DNA from: Gemmatimonadota bacterium
Lineage (GTDB): Bacteria > Gemmatimonadota > Gemmatimonadetes > Longimicrobiales > Gaopeijiaceae
Length of the DNA stretch: 64,000 nucleotides
NCBI GenBank assembly: GCA_022825135.1
Contig: JAJDYN010000029.1
Location: 124,001 to 188,000 of the forward strand
Direction of reading: 5' to 3'
The translations under genes were made by a program, and so were the position numbers. Positions 10,762 to 19,460 of this stretch are shown here, one piece after another. Under the pieces are notes generated by a model that saw only the letters and a program-made list of their open reading frames with translations, was not told where the DNA came from and did not search any database. How positions within the stretch are numbered: the first letter of the stretch is position 1; each line of letters begins with the position of its first letter.

Positions 10762-10997
10762 TCTCCGAACCCTTCCATGTATTTCGGGTTCGTCGCAAGG
10801 TCCTCGGGTCCCTCGAAGGCACCCGCCAGATCGCGCGCGAGGTCCAGCGCCGACTTGGGCCGACCTGCCTCCTCCGCGCTCAGGAGCGTGCGGACGGCCT
10901 GACGGATCAGCGCAGACTTGCTCACGCCCCTGCGGTGGGCGGCGGCGGCGACCTCGGCGGCCAGCGGCTCCGGCATCTTCAGCGAGACGGTTACCAT
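10758..10997 (-). CDS. vapB: Ribbon-helix-helix antitoxin (VapB-like)
   Basis: This 79-residue protein begins MVTVSLKMPEPLAAEVAAAAHRR, a ribbon-helix-helix (CopG/Arc) N-terminus, followed by GVSKSALIRQAVRTLL and a C-terminal region suited to binding the toxin. I placed the start at the ATG at 10997, which is preceded by GGGGGA; a longer frame upstream has no matching ribosome site. It would repress its own promoter and neutralise the PIN protein encoded next. Confidence 0.85.
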   Translation of the reverse strand: MVTVSLKMPEPLAAEVAAAAHRRGVSKSALIRQAVRTLLSAEEAGRPKSALDLARDLAGAFEGPEDLATNPKYMEGFGE

Positions 10998-11010
10998 CAA
11001 TCCCCCGTCG

Positions 11011-11050
11011 TGACGAAGTATTATCTCATACGAGAACGGAGTATTACCAT
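11011..11050 (-). promoter_or_regulatory. AT-rich upstream element of the vapBC pair
   Basis: A 40-base AT-rich island in otherwise GC-rich DNA lies 14-53 bases before the antitoxin start. It contains GATAAT on the minus strand and an imperfect inverted arrangement of GTATTA-like ends. It is a plausible promoter and autoregulatory site, on position and composition only. Confidence 0.4.
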
Positions 11051-11197
11051 GGAGGTGTACCGTCGTCAAGCGTTCGTTCAGGATGTGTCCCCTGGGGGAC
11101 AGACGGTCTGGCGCAGGAACCCGTTTCGGAGCCTGCCCGGCGGGCATATGCTGTTTCTATCCGCTCCCGATCCCTTCACGGCCCGGGGTACCCCCCC

Positions 11198-12034
11198 TTG
11201 CACCAACCGCCACTCCTCGAACTCAGCGACCTCACTCTCCGCTTCGGGGGCGTGACCGCGCTCTCCGGCCTCGGCATGGAGGTTCGCGAGGGCGAGCTGC
11301 TGGCCCTCATCGGCCCCAACGGCGCGGGCAAGACGAGCGTCCTGAACTGCATCTCCGGACTCTACCGCGCACAGGAGGGGAGCATCACCCTGACCGGCCG
11401 CGACGGGGCCCGGCATCCGCTGCACCGCCTCGCTCCGCACCGCATCGCCGCGCTCGGGGTCGCGCGCACCTTCCAGAACATCGAACTCTTCAAGCACATG
11501 ACCGTGCTCGACAACCTCATGCTGGGGCGCCACGTGCACATGAAGGGGGGTGTGCTCAGCGGCGGGATCCATCTGGGCCGCCAACGCCGCCGCGAAATCG
11601 AGCATCGGCGCTACGTGGAGGAGGTCATCGACTTCATGAACCTCGAGCCGCTGCGGAGCGCGGTGGTCGGGAGTCTCGCGTACGGGAACCAGCGGCTGGT
11701 GGAGATGGCGCGCGCGCTGGCGCTCGACCCGCACATCCTCCTCCTCGACGAGCCCACGGCCGGGATGAACGCGGAGGAGAAGGAATCGATGGCGCGCTTC
11801 ATCCTCGACGTGCACGAGGAGCGCGGCATCACCGTGGTGGTAATCGACCACGACATCGACGTGATCATGGACATCTCGGATCGGGTGGTGGTGCTGGACT
11901 TCGGGCGGCGGATCGCACAGGGAACGCCGGAGCAGGTGCGGAGCCATCCTGCGGTGATCGACGCCTATCTGGGGCAGGCGCGAGGTGAGAGCGACCCCGT
12001 GAGAGCCGAAACACCAAAGTTACGTCAGGGTTGA
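11198..12034 (+). CDS. livG: Branched-chain-amino-acid-type ABC transporter ATPase, LivG class
   Basis: This cytoplasmic ATPase of about 278 residues belongs to a Liv-type importer. Walker A is GPNGAGKT (residues 39-46), the signature region is LAYGNQRLVEMARAL, Walker B is ILLLDEPTAGMN and the H-loop is VVIDHD. The long insertion with RTFQNIELFKHMTVLDNLMLG is typical of LivG. I took the TTG at 11198 as start because it gives the family's N-terminus (LHQPPLLELSDLTLRFGG) and no ATG or GTG lies nearby in frame. There is no convincing ribosome site, so the start is uncertain. It is the first gene of a seven-gene operon. Confidence 0.88.
   Translation: MHQPPLLELSDLTLRFGGVTALSGLGMEVREGELLALIGPNGAGKTSVLNCISGLYRAQEGSITLTGRDGARHPLHRLAPHRIAALGVARTFQNIELFKHMTVLDNLMLGRHVHMKGGVLSGGIHLGRQRRREIEHRRYVEEVIDFMNLEPLRSAVVGSLAYGNQRLVEMARALALDPHILLLDEPTAGMNAEEKESMARFILDVHEERGITVVVIDHDIDVIMDISDRVVVLDFGRRIAQGTPEQVRSHPAVIDAYLGQARGESDPVRAETPKLRQG
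12010..12032. repeat. 23-bp palindrome-type repeat, copy 1 (degenerate left half)
   Basis: The right half, GTTACGTCAGGGTT, is identical to the other copies apart from the central base; the left half has four mismatches to the consensus arm AACCCTGACGT. It covers the last codons of livG and the proposed start of the ligase gene. Confidence 0.6.
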
Positions 12035-13947
12035 GCGTGCCCCCGCGACACTCCCCCGATACGCTCCCCGGCCTACTCGCCCACCACGCCGTCAGGCGCC
12101 CCGACGAGGTCGCGCTGCGCGAGAAGGAGTTCGGGATCTGGCAGGAGATCACCTGGGCGGAGTACCTGGGCCGGGTACGGGCTTTCTCGCTGGGGTTGAC
12201 GGAGTTGGGCGCCGAACGGGGGGACCGGGTCGCGATCATCGGCGACAACCGGCCCGAGTGGATGATCGCCGAGCTCGCGGCGCAGGCCGCCGGCATCCTG
12301 CCCCTCGGCCTCTACCAGGACGCCATCGCGGACGAACTCGCCCGCATGCTCGAAGCCGCCGAGGCCCGCATCGTCGTGGCCGAGGACCAGGAGCAGGTGG
12401 ACAAGCTGCTCGAGGTGCGGGATGGGCTGCCCGGGCTCGAGTACGTCGCGTACTACGATGCGCGCGGGATGTACGGGTACGACGCGCCCGGCCTCATGTC
12501 CTTCGAGGAGATCGAAGCGCTGGGGGAACAGCGGCACTACCGATCGCCGCACGAGTTCAGCCGGCGACTCGCAGCGGTCCAGCCCGCGGACATCGCGCTC
12601 CTGTGCACGACCTCCGGCACGACCAGCATCCCCAAGCTTGCGATGCTCTCGCATGAGAACCTGATCGTGATGGCGTCGCAGTTGCGGAGCGTCGACGCGA
12701 TGCATCCGCGCGACGAATTCGTGTCGTTCCTTCCGCTCGCCTGGATCGGTGAACAGATGGTGGCGGTGGCGAGCGGGCTTCTGGCGGGGTTCACGGTCAA
12801 CTTCCCCGAGGAGACGGCGACCGCGCGCAAGGACATGCGGGAGATCGGGCCCGCCTTTCTCATGTCGCCCCCGCGCATCTGGGAGAACATGGTCTCGGAC
12901 GTACAGGTCATGGCCGAGGACACCACCCGGCTCAAGCGATGGTTCTACGGCTGGGCCATGAAGCAGGGGGCCGCGGCCGCCGAAGCGCGGTTCCGGGGCC
13001 GGCGTATCGGTCCGGTCCGGCGCCTGGCCCATCGCCTCGCTGACTGGACGGTGTTTCACCCCATCCGCGACCAACTGGGGCTCAGCCGGGTTCGGCGCGC
13101 CTATACGGGAGGCGCGGCGCTGGGACCGGACGTGTTCCGCTTCTACCACACCATCGGGGTCAACCTGAAGCAGCTCTACGGCCAGACCGAGGTGTCGGGA
13201 ATCTCGGTCGTGCACCGGGACGATGACATCCGCTTCCAGACCGTGGGGGTGCCGCTGCCCCGTACCGAGATCCGGATTTCGGACGAGGGCGAGATCCTCT
13301 GCAGGAGTCCCGCGGTGTTCCAGGGTTACTTCCGCAATCCGGCGGCCACCGCGGAGACGCTCGAAAACGGCTGGCTGCACTCGGGCGACGCCGGCTACTT
13401 CGACGAGAACGGGCACTTGGTCGTGATCGATCGCCTCGCCGACGTGATGAAGCTGCCGGACGGCAGCAACTTTTCCCCGCAGTTCGTCGAGAACAAGCTC
13501 AAGTTCAGTCCCTACGTGGCCGAAGCTGTGGTCTTCGGGGGTGGCGGGGCTCCGTTCGTGACGGCGATCGTCGCCATCGACATGGAAAACGCCGGGCAGT
13601 GGGCGGAGCGGCGGCGCATTCCCTACACCACCTTCACCGACCTGGCGCGGCGGAGCGAGGTGTACGCCCTGGTCCGGGAGCACGTCGCCGAAGTGAACGG
13701 GGAACTGCCCGAGGCCGCCCGCATCCTCCGCTTCCTGCTTCTGCACAAGGAACTGCACGCGGACGACGCCGAGCTGACCCGCACGCGCAAGGTCCGGCGA
13801 CGCCATATTGCTGATCGGTTCGCGGAGATCATCGGCGCGCTGCAGGGGGAGGCCGAGTCGGTCACGGTCGCGACCGAGATCACCTATCAGGACGGTCGGA
13901 CCGCGGCGGTGGAGCACGATCTGCGCATCGAGACGATGGGCCGCTGA
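12031..13947 (+). CDS. Long-chain acyl-CoA synthetase-like AMP-forming ligase
   Basis: This 638-residue member of the ANL superfamily would activate a carboxylic acid to acyl-AMP and then acyl-CoA. Motifs are the P-loop-like TTSGTTSIPKLAMLSHEN, the A5 motif YGQTEVSGI, and HSGDAGYFDENGHLVVIDRLADVMKLPDG, resembling FadD15-type enzymes. The start is a TTG overlapping the livG stop, or a GTG at 12037. It lies between livG and livH, so its substrate is probably what the transporter brings in. Fatty or aryl-alkanoic acids are possible; nothing in the sequence fixes the substrate. Confidence 0.88.
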   Translation: MSVPPRHSPDTLPGLLAHHAVRRPDEVALREKEFGIWQEITWAEYLGRVRAFSLGLTELGAERGDRVAIIGDNRPEWMIAELAAQAAGILPLGLYQDAIADELARMLEAAEARIVVAEDQEQVDKLLEVRDGLPGLEYVAYYDARGMYGYDAPGLMSFEEIEALGEQRHYRSPHEFSRRLAAVQPADIALLCTTSGTTSIPKLAMLSHENLIVMASQLRSVDAMHPRDEFVSFLPLAWIGEQMVAVASGLLAGFTVNFPEETATARKDMREIGPAFLMSPPRIWENMVSDVQVMAEDTTRLKRWFYGWAMKQGAAAAEARFRGRRIGPVRRLAHRLADWTVFHPIRDQLGLSRVRRAYTGGAALGPDVFRFYHTIGVNLKQLYGQTEVSGISVVHRDDDIRFQTVGVPLPRTEIRISDEGEILCRSPAVFQGYFRNPAATAETLENGWLHSGDAGYFDENGHLVVIDRLADVMKLPDGSNFSPQFVENKLKFSPYVAEAVVFGGGGAPFVTAIVAIDMENAGQWAERRRIPYTTFTDLARRSEVYALVREHVAEVNGELPEAARILRFLLLHKELHADDAELTRTRKVRRRHIADRFAEIIGALQGEAESVTVATEITYQDGRTAAVEHDLRIETMGR

Positions 13948-13951
13948 AGAC

Positions 13952-14824
13952 ATGGACATCTTCCTGCAACTGACCGTCTCGGGACTCAGCACGGGGATGA
14001 TCTACGCCCTGGCGGCGGCAGGGTTCGTGGTCATCTACAAGGCCAGCGATGTCCTCAACTTCGCCCAGGGCGACCTGCTCCTTCTGGGGACCTATCTGAT
14101 CTTCTTCGCGGTGGCCCAGACCGGGCTGCCCTGGAGCCTGGGGGTCCTGGTGACCGTGCTGCTGGCGGTTGCGGTGGCCCTGGTGGTCGAGCGGCTGGTG
14201 CTGCGGCCCCTGGTGGGCGAGCCCATCATCTCGATGATCATGGTGACCATCGGGCTGTCGTCGGTGCTCAGGGGGGCCATCAACGCCATCTGGGGACCCA
14301 ATCCGCGCGCGTTCGAGTCGTTCCTGCCCGCGGGCGACCTAGTCATCGGGCCCGCGGTGCTCTCCGCGGCACGTGTGCTCTCCATCCCCATCGCCCTGGC
14401 CGTGCTGGCGGGGCTCGGGCTCTTCTTCCGCTACACCCGCGACGGCATAGCCATGCGCGCCATCGCCGACGACCAGCAGGCGGCCCTCAGCATGGGGATC
14501 AGCATTCCGCGCGTGTTCGGGGTGGCATGGGGGCTGGCGGCCGCCTCGGCTGCGATCGGCGGCATCATGCTGGGCAACATCGTGGGCGTGAGCCCGAACG
14601 TTGCGGCCATCGGTCTGCGCGTCTTTCCGGTGGTGATCCTGGGCGGGCTGGACTCGATCAAGGGGGCCGTTGTCGGCGGCGCCATCATCGGCCTGCTGGA
14701 GGTATACGTCGGCTTCTACGTGGGGCACGGGCTCAACCTGGTCGTCCCCTACCTGGTCCTCATCCTGGTGCTGATGGTCCGGCCCTACGGGCTCTTCGGG
14801 AAGGAGATCATCGAGCGCGTATGA
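13952..14824 (+). CDS. livH: ABC transporter permease, LivH class
   Basis: This integral membrane protein of 290 residues has about eight hydrophobic segments and the LivH hallmark near its start: GLSTGMIYALAAAGFVVIYKASDVLNFAQGDLLLLG. The EAA-like loop region is RAIADDQQAALSMGISIPRVFGVAWGLAAASAAIGG. I chose the ATG at 13952, four bases after the ligase stop, because it starts directly at the first membrane helix. It forms half of the transport pore with LivM. Confidence 0.92.
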   Translation: MDIFLQLTVSGLSTGMIYALAAAGFVVIYKASDVLNFAQGDLLLLGTYLIFFAVAQTGLPWSLGVLVTVLLAVAVALVVERLVLRPLVGEPIISMIMVTIGLSSVLRGAINAIWGPNPRAFESFLPAGDLVIGPAVLSAARVLSIPIALAVLAGLGLFFRYTRDGIAMRAIADDQQAALSMGISIPRVFGVAWGLAAASAAIGGIMLGNIVGVSPNVAAIGLRVFPVVILGGLDSIKGAVVGGAIIGLLEVYVGFYVGHGLNLVVPYLVLILVLMVRPYGLFGKEIIERV

Positions 14825-14834
14825 GACTTTCCCC

Positions 14835-15908
14835 ATGAGCATGGAGTGCGGCGTCTTCCACACCCGCTACGAGTCCGACATGGGACTCCGTCCGCGGCCC
14901 GCGCAGCGGATCCGGCTCGTGCTCTTCGCCCTCTTCGTGCTCGTCTTCCCGTTCGTGGCCAGCACCTACTGGCTGGATCTGGCCAACCAGGTGGCCATCG
15001 CCACCGTGGGCGCAATCGGCCTCAACATTCTGGTGGGCCATACGGGCCAGATCTCGCTGGGCCAGGGCGCTTTCATGGCGATCGGGGCCTACACCGCGGG
15101 ACTACTGACCCTCAACTTCGGGGTCCCCTGGGGCGCGAGCGTGTTCTGCGCCTGCATTCTCACCGCCGTGGCGGGCACCTTCTTCGGGCTCCCTTCCCTG
15201 CGCCTCAAGGGTCTCTATCTGGCCATCGCCACCCTGGCCGCGCAGGAGATCGTGGAGTGGGCGATGACCCACTGGACGACGGTCACGGGCGGGACCGAGG
15301 CCATCGTCGTGCCCGCCCCGCGCCTGTTCGGCCTCCGCCTGAACACCACCTTCAACTTCTACTGGCTGGCGGTACTCACGGCGGCCGGAACTGCGCTCTT
15401 TGCCGCAAACCTCTTCCGCTGCCGCATCGGCCGGGCCTTCGAGGCGGTGCGGGACCAGGATATCGCTGCGAGCGTCATCGGGGTGGACGTCTTCCGCACC
15501 AAGCTGCTGGCCTTCGCGACCTCGTCGTTCTTCGTGGGGCTCGCGGGAGCGATGATCGCGTTCTACCGCAACATCGTCACCTGGGAGCGCTTCACGCTGA
15601 ACACCAGCATCGTCTACCTGGCGATGATCATCGTCGGCGGCCTGGGCTCGATTCGGGGATCGTTTCTGGGCGCGGCGTTGATCACATTGCTCCCGGCGCT
15701 CATCACCAACCTGGGGCGTGCCATTCAGGACACCGCTCCGCAGGCGGCGTCACTTCTCCCCTACGCCCAGCAGGCGGTGTTCGGGATCGTGATCATCCTC
15801 TTCCTCATCTTCGAGCCCCGGGGACTGTCCAAACTGTGGGAGAACGTGAAAGACTACTTCCATGTGTGGCCGTTTGCGTACCGGCGCGGCGAGAGCCGGG
15901 CCAACTGA
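14835..15908 (+). CDS. livM: ABC transporter permease, LivM class
   Basis: This 357-residue inner-membrane permease is the partner of LivH. It shows the LivM motif GLNILVGHTGQISLGQGAFMAIGAYTAG and the cytoplasmic coupling loop RCRIGRAFEAVRDQDIAASVIGVDVFRTKLLAF. It starts 10 bases after livH. A short basic N-terminal extension precedes the first helix, so an internal start (the ATG at 14880) is possible. Confidence 0.92.
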   Translation: MSMECGVFHTRYESDMGLRPRPAQRIRLVLFALFVLVFPFVASTYWLDLANQVAIATVGAIGLNILVGHTGQISLGQGAFMAIGAYTAGLLTLNFGVPWGASVFCACILTAVAGTFFGLPSLRLKGLYLAIATLAAQEIVEWAMTHWTTVTGGTEAIVVPAPRLFGLRLNTTFNFYWLAVLTAAGTALFAANLFRCRIGRAFEAVRDQDIAASVIGVDVFRTKLLAFATSSFFVGLAGAMIAFYRNIVTWERFTLNTSIVYLAMIIVGGLGSIRGSFLGAALITLLPALITNLGRAIQDTAPQAASLLPYAQQAVFGIVIILFLIFEPRGLSKLWENVKDYFHVWPFAYRRGESRAN

Positions 15909-15920
15909 AGGAATGAGAAG

Positions 15921-17171
15921 ATGAGCGAGATGGACTGCGTGCACGCCGGCAGCGGACGACGGGCGGAGGGATGGAGGAATGCGCCGGCTGAGGCCCGGGC
16001 GAAGGGGTGGGCTGCGGGCGTTGCGATGCTCGTTTGCGTTGCCTGCGGGGGCGACGGCGCCGATGCGGACGACAACAGCATCAGGGTGGGCGCGATCTTC
16101 GACCTGACCGGACCCACGGCCGACGTGGGCACCGACTACGGCGACGGCGTGCGCGGCTTCGCCGACTGGATCAACGGGCAGGGGGGCATCGAGGGGCGGC
16201 CCATCGACCTCATCTTCCAGGACTACGGATATCAGGTTGACCGGGCCGAGCAACTCTACAGCCAGTTCGTGAGCGAGGGCGCGGTGATCTTCATGGGGTG
16301 GGGCACGGGCGACACGGAGGCCCTGCGCATGCGCATCGCCGAGGACGAGATCCCGTTCAGCTCCGCGTCCCTTTCCCATCGCCTGGGCGACCCGGCCGAG
16401 GCCCCCTACAACTTCCTGCTGGCCACCACCTACAGCGACCAGTTCCGCATCGCGCTCGACTGGATCGCCGCGAACCACGGCGAGGGAACGCCCATCGTCG
16501 CGCTGATGCACAACGCGAGTCCCTTCGGGCTGTCGCCGGCGCACCAGGGCGGGATCGAGTTCGCCGAGGCGCAGGGAATCGATCTCACGCTCTACGAGAT
16601 GCCGCGCGGGGCGGTGGACTTCACGGCCGAGTTCTCGCGCATCCGCCAGAGCGGCGCCCAGTACGTAGTCTTCCAGAACACGTCCGGGCCGGCGGCGGTG
16701 GCGCTCCAGAACGCGCGCAGCCTGAGCCTGGACGCCACCTTCTTCTGCCTGAACTGGTGCTCCAACGCGCAGGTCGTTCAGTTGGCCGGAGAGGCGGCCG
16801 ACGGGCTCATGGGAACGATGCCGTACGCGCCCCTGACGGTGGACGTGCCCGGGACGCGCGTGATCCACGACTATCTCGAGTCCACGGGCGAGTCCGCCGA
16901 GGGCAGGACCAATGCCTACACCCAGGGTTGGTGGACCTTCGCGGCCTTTGCCGAGGGGATGCGCAGGGTGCTGGCGGCGGGCCAGGAGCTCACGGGAGCG
17001 AACATCAAGGCGGCGCTCGAGACGCTGTCCGACTACGACATGGGCGGGGTGACCGCTCCCGTGACCCTCACTTCCACGGACCACCGCGGCTCCAAGGGGT
17101 TGCGCATCTTCCGGGTCGAGGACGGGGTCTGGGTTCCGTTCACGGACTTCATCCAGGCGCCGGCATCCTGA
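15921..17171 (+). CDS. ABC transporter substrate-binding lipoprotein, LivK-like
   Basis: This periplasmic binding protein (type I fold, 416 residues) has a hydrophobic stretch and a lipobox-like CVAC (Cys42), then NSIRVGAIFDLTGPTADVGTDYGDGVRGFADWINGQGGI, the usual beginning of amino-acid-type receptors. In this operon it would deliver the ligand to LivHM. Receptors of this class bind branched-chain amino acids, amides, urea or aromatic acids; the two acyl ligases in the operon argue for a carboxylic acid. About 30 residues precede the hydrophobic stretch, so the real start may be internal. Confidence 0.88.
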   Translation: MSEMDCVHAGSGRRAEGWRNAPAEARAKGWAAGVAMLVCVACGGDGADADDNSIRVGAIFDLTGPTADVGTDYGDGVRGFADWINGQGGIEGRPIDLIFQDYGYQVDRAEQLYSQFVSEGAVIFMGWGTGDTEALRMRIAEDEIPFSSASLSHRLGDPAEAPYNFLLATTYSDQFRIALDWIAANHGEGTPIVALMHNASPFGLSPAHQGGIEFAEAQGIDLTLYEMPRGAVDFTAEFSRIRQSGAQYVVFQNTSGPAAVALQNARSLSLDATFFCLNWCSNAQVVQLAGEAADGLMGTMPYAPLTVDVPGTRVIHDYLESTGESAEGRTNAYTQGWWTFAAFAEGMRRVLAAGQELTGANIKAALETLSDYDMGGVTAPVTLTSTDHRGSKGLRIFRVEDGVWVPFTDFIQAPAS

Positions 17172-17181
17172 GGGCGATGGG

Positions 17182-18039
17182 ATGACGGACTCGGCCTTCG
17201 GCCGGCGCGGCGCGACGGAGTTGAATGGGCGCCCGGATGCAACGCCGCTCCTCAGCCTCAACAACATCGAAGTGCTCTACGACGATGTGATCCTCGTGCT
17301 GCGCGGGTTGTCGCTTGAGGTGGCCGAGGGGCGGATCGCGGCTCTCCTGGGCTCCAACGGCGCGGGCAAGACCACGACCCTCAAGGCCATTTCGGGGCTG
17401 CTGTACGTCGAAGACGGCGAGGTCAGCGACGGGACCATCGTCTTCGACGGCGAGGAGATCCAGGGGATGGACGCCCACCGCATCGTGGAGAAGGGCGTCT
17501 TTCAGGTGCTGGAGGGGCGGCGGGTCTTCGAGCATCTCAGCGTGCGCGAGAATCTGCTGGCCGGGGCGTACACGCGCGGGACGCGGCGCGGCCTGAACGC
17601 CGAGACGGACAGGGTCTACCACTACTTTCCGGCGCTGGCCGAGCGGCGCGGGCAGCTCGCGGGTCATCTCTCGGGCGGCGAGCAGCAGATGCTGGCGCTG
17701 GGGCGGGCGCTGATGGCGTCTCCGCGCATGATGCTGCTCGACGAGCCCTCGCTCGGGCTGGCTCCGATGCTGGTCGAGAGCATCTTCGAGATCGTGCGGC
17801 GCATCAATCGCGAGGAAGGGACCACGATTCTGCTGGTCGAACAGAACGCGCGCATCGCGCTGTCGGTGGCCGACTACGGCTACATCATGGAGAGAGGCCG
17901 GGTCGTGCTGGAAGGCGCCGCCGGCGAGCTGCGCGCCAACGAGGACGTGAAGGAGTTCTACCTGGGGTTGGGCGATGGCGGGCGGCGGTCGTACCGGGAC
18001 GTGAAGCACTACCGGCGGCGGAAGCGGTGGCTGTCGTGA
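17182..18039 (+). CDS. livF: Branched-chain-amino-acid-type ABC transporter ATPase, LivF class
   Basis: This is the second ATPase of the importer (285 residues). Walker A is GSNGAGKTTTLK near residue 57, the signature is LSGGEQQMLALGRALM, Walker B is MMLLDEPSLGLAP and the switch region is LLVEQNARIAL. The IVEKGVFQVLEGRRVFEHLSVRENL segment is a LivF hallmark. The tail is basic (RRSYRDVKHYRRRKRW). It follows the binding-protein gene by 10 bases. Confidence 0.92.
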   Translation: MTDSAFGRRGATELNGRPDATPLLSLNNIEVLYDDVILVLRGLSLEVAEGRIAALLGSNGAGKTTTLKAISGLLYVEDGEVSDGTIVFDGEEIQGMDAHRIVEKGVFQVLEGRRVFEHLSVRENLLAGAYTRGTRRGLNAETDRVYHYFPALAERRGQLAGHLSGGEQQMLALGRALMASPRMMLLDEPSLGLAPMLVESIFEIVRRINREEGTTILLVEQNARIALSVADYGYIMERGRVVLEGAAGELRANEDVKEFYLGLGDGGRRSYRDVKHYRRRKRWLS

Positions 18040-18079
18040 GGGGAGAGCGGCGCGGCGACCCCCGGGTTCCCGCTGCAGC

Positions 18080-19327
18080 ATGGAGGCGCCCATCGTGACG
18101 GGCAGGTCGACGGACTGGGACGCGCTGCAGGACAGGCTGGCCTCGCGCGCGGTCGCGTATGGGACCGAGCACAGCCCCGAGATCGGGCGCAGGCTTGAGG
18201 GCGCCGGGATTTCGGCAATGGACGTCGCAGGGGTGGCAGACCTCCGGTCGATCCCGGTTCTGGCCAAGGACGATCTGCCCGCCCTGCAGGCCGCCGATCC
18301 GCCCTTCGGCGGGATGCTCATGGTGGCGGCCGGGTCGCTCGCGCGCATCTTCCGCTCGCCGGGGCCGATAAGCGACCCGCAGGGCACCGGCGACGACTTC
18401 TGGCGCTTCGCTCCGGCCCTGCGCGCCGCCGGCTTCCGCCCCGGCGATGTGGTGCTGAACAGCTTCTCGTACCACCTCACGCCGGGCGGCCTGATGCTCG
18501 ACGGGGGATTGCGCGCGGTTGGATGCGCCGTGATCCCCGGGGGCGTGTCGGCCACGACGGCCCAGATCGAGGCGGCGCGTGCGGCGGGCGCCACCGGCTA
18601 CACCGGCACGCCCCAGTTCCTGCTGACCCTGCTCGAGCGGGCGGCGGAGTCGGGCGAGCCGCTCGAGTTCGAGCGCGCACTGGTGACCGGCGCGCCGCTG
18701 CCACCCTCGTTGCGCGCCCGCCTGCAGGACGGCTTCGGCGTGGACGTCTACCAGGCCTACGGGACCGCAGACACCGGCCTGCTCGGCTACGAGTGCGCCG
18801 AAAAGGACGGGTGGCACGTGGCGCCCGAGGTGGTGGTCGAGGTTCTGGTGCCCGCCGACGACCGCCCGGCCGGGGAAGGAGAGGCGGGGCAGGTGGTGGT
18901 CACCAGCCCCAACGAGGTCTACCCTCTGGTTCGCTTCGGCACCGGCGACCTGTCTGCCTGGAAGCGCGCGCCCTGCCCGTGCGGCCGCCCCGGTCCCCGC
19001 CTGGCGGGCTTCCTGGGCCGGGTGGGGGAAGGCGTCAAGGTCAAGGGCATGTTCGTCCACCCCCGCGAGTTGACCGCGGCGCTGCGGTCCGACCCGGACG
19101 TTGCGCGCTACCGGGCGGTGGTGTCCGCGGACGGGGCACGGGACGTGTTCACCGTGCAGGTCGAGGCGGCGCCCGGGGCCGTGGTGGACCCAATCACACT
19201 CGCCGCCTGCATCCGCGAGGCCGTGAAGATCCGCCCGGTCGTGGAGGTGGTGGGGGCGGGGGCCATCCCCGACGATGCGCGCTCGCTGGTGGACGCACGG
19301 GAGGAGTTGGCAACGGGTTCAAGCTAA
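18080..19327 (+). CDS. Phenylacetate-CoA ligase-like adenylate-forming enzyme (PaaK family)
   Basis: This 415-residue enzyme resembles the PaaK branch of the ANL superfamily. It shows LRSIPVLAKDDLPALQ, GTGDDFWRFAPALRAAGFRPGD, YQAYGTADTGLLGYEC and RFGTGDLSAWKRAPCPCGRPGPRLAGFLGRVGEGVKVKGMFVHP. The usual PaaK nucleotide loop SSGTTG is altered (RSPGPISDPQGTGDD), so activity on the normal reaction needs testing. It is the last gene of the liv operon and would be the second CoA-activating step available to the imported acid. Substrate unknown. Confidence 0.82.
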   Translation: MEAPIVTGRSTDWDALQDRLASRAVAYGTEHSPEIGRRLEGAGISAMDVAGVADLRSIPVLAKDDLPALQAADPPFGGMLMVAAGSLARIFRSPGPISDPQGTGDDFWRFAPALRAAGFRPGDVVLNSFSYHLTPGGLMLDGGLRAVGCAVIPGGVSATTAQIEAARAAGATGYTGTPQFLLTLLERAAESGEPLEFERALVTGAPLPPSLRARLQDGFGVDVYQAYGTADTGLLGYECAEKDGWHVAPEVVVEVLVPADDRPAGEGEAGQVVVTSPNEVYPLVRFGTGDLSAWKRAPCPCGRPGPRLAGFLGRVGEGVKVKGMFVHPRELTAALRSDPDVARYRAVVSADGARDVFTVQVEAAPGAVVDPITLAACIREAVKIRPVVEVVGAGAIPDDARSLVDAREELATGSS

Positions 19328-19349
19328 ACCCTGCCGTTACGTCAGGGTC
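19327..19349. repeat. 23-bp palindrome-type repeat, copy 2
   Basis: Arms AACCCTGCCGT and ACGTCAGGGTC flank a central T; each arm has one mismatch to the perfect copy near 28.5 kb. It starts at the last base of the preceding stop codon, between convergent genes, which is a terminator-like position. No T-run follows. Confidence 0.7.
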
Positions 19350-19460
19350 AAGGGACGTGAACCACGGCAACGGCGGGAGGCCACGGAGTCGGACCTCTCC
19401 CTGACCGTTGGAATCCCATCCCGCCCTGGTCCGCGCCTGCGGCCAGCTCGCGACCCCGGC

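Noticed and set aside
10715-11197. N-terminal extension of LivG by about 160 residues
   Set aside because: The extension overlaps the vapBC genes on the other strand, has no homology to LivG proteins and no ribosome site; the family N-terminus begins at about 11198.
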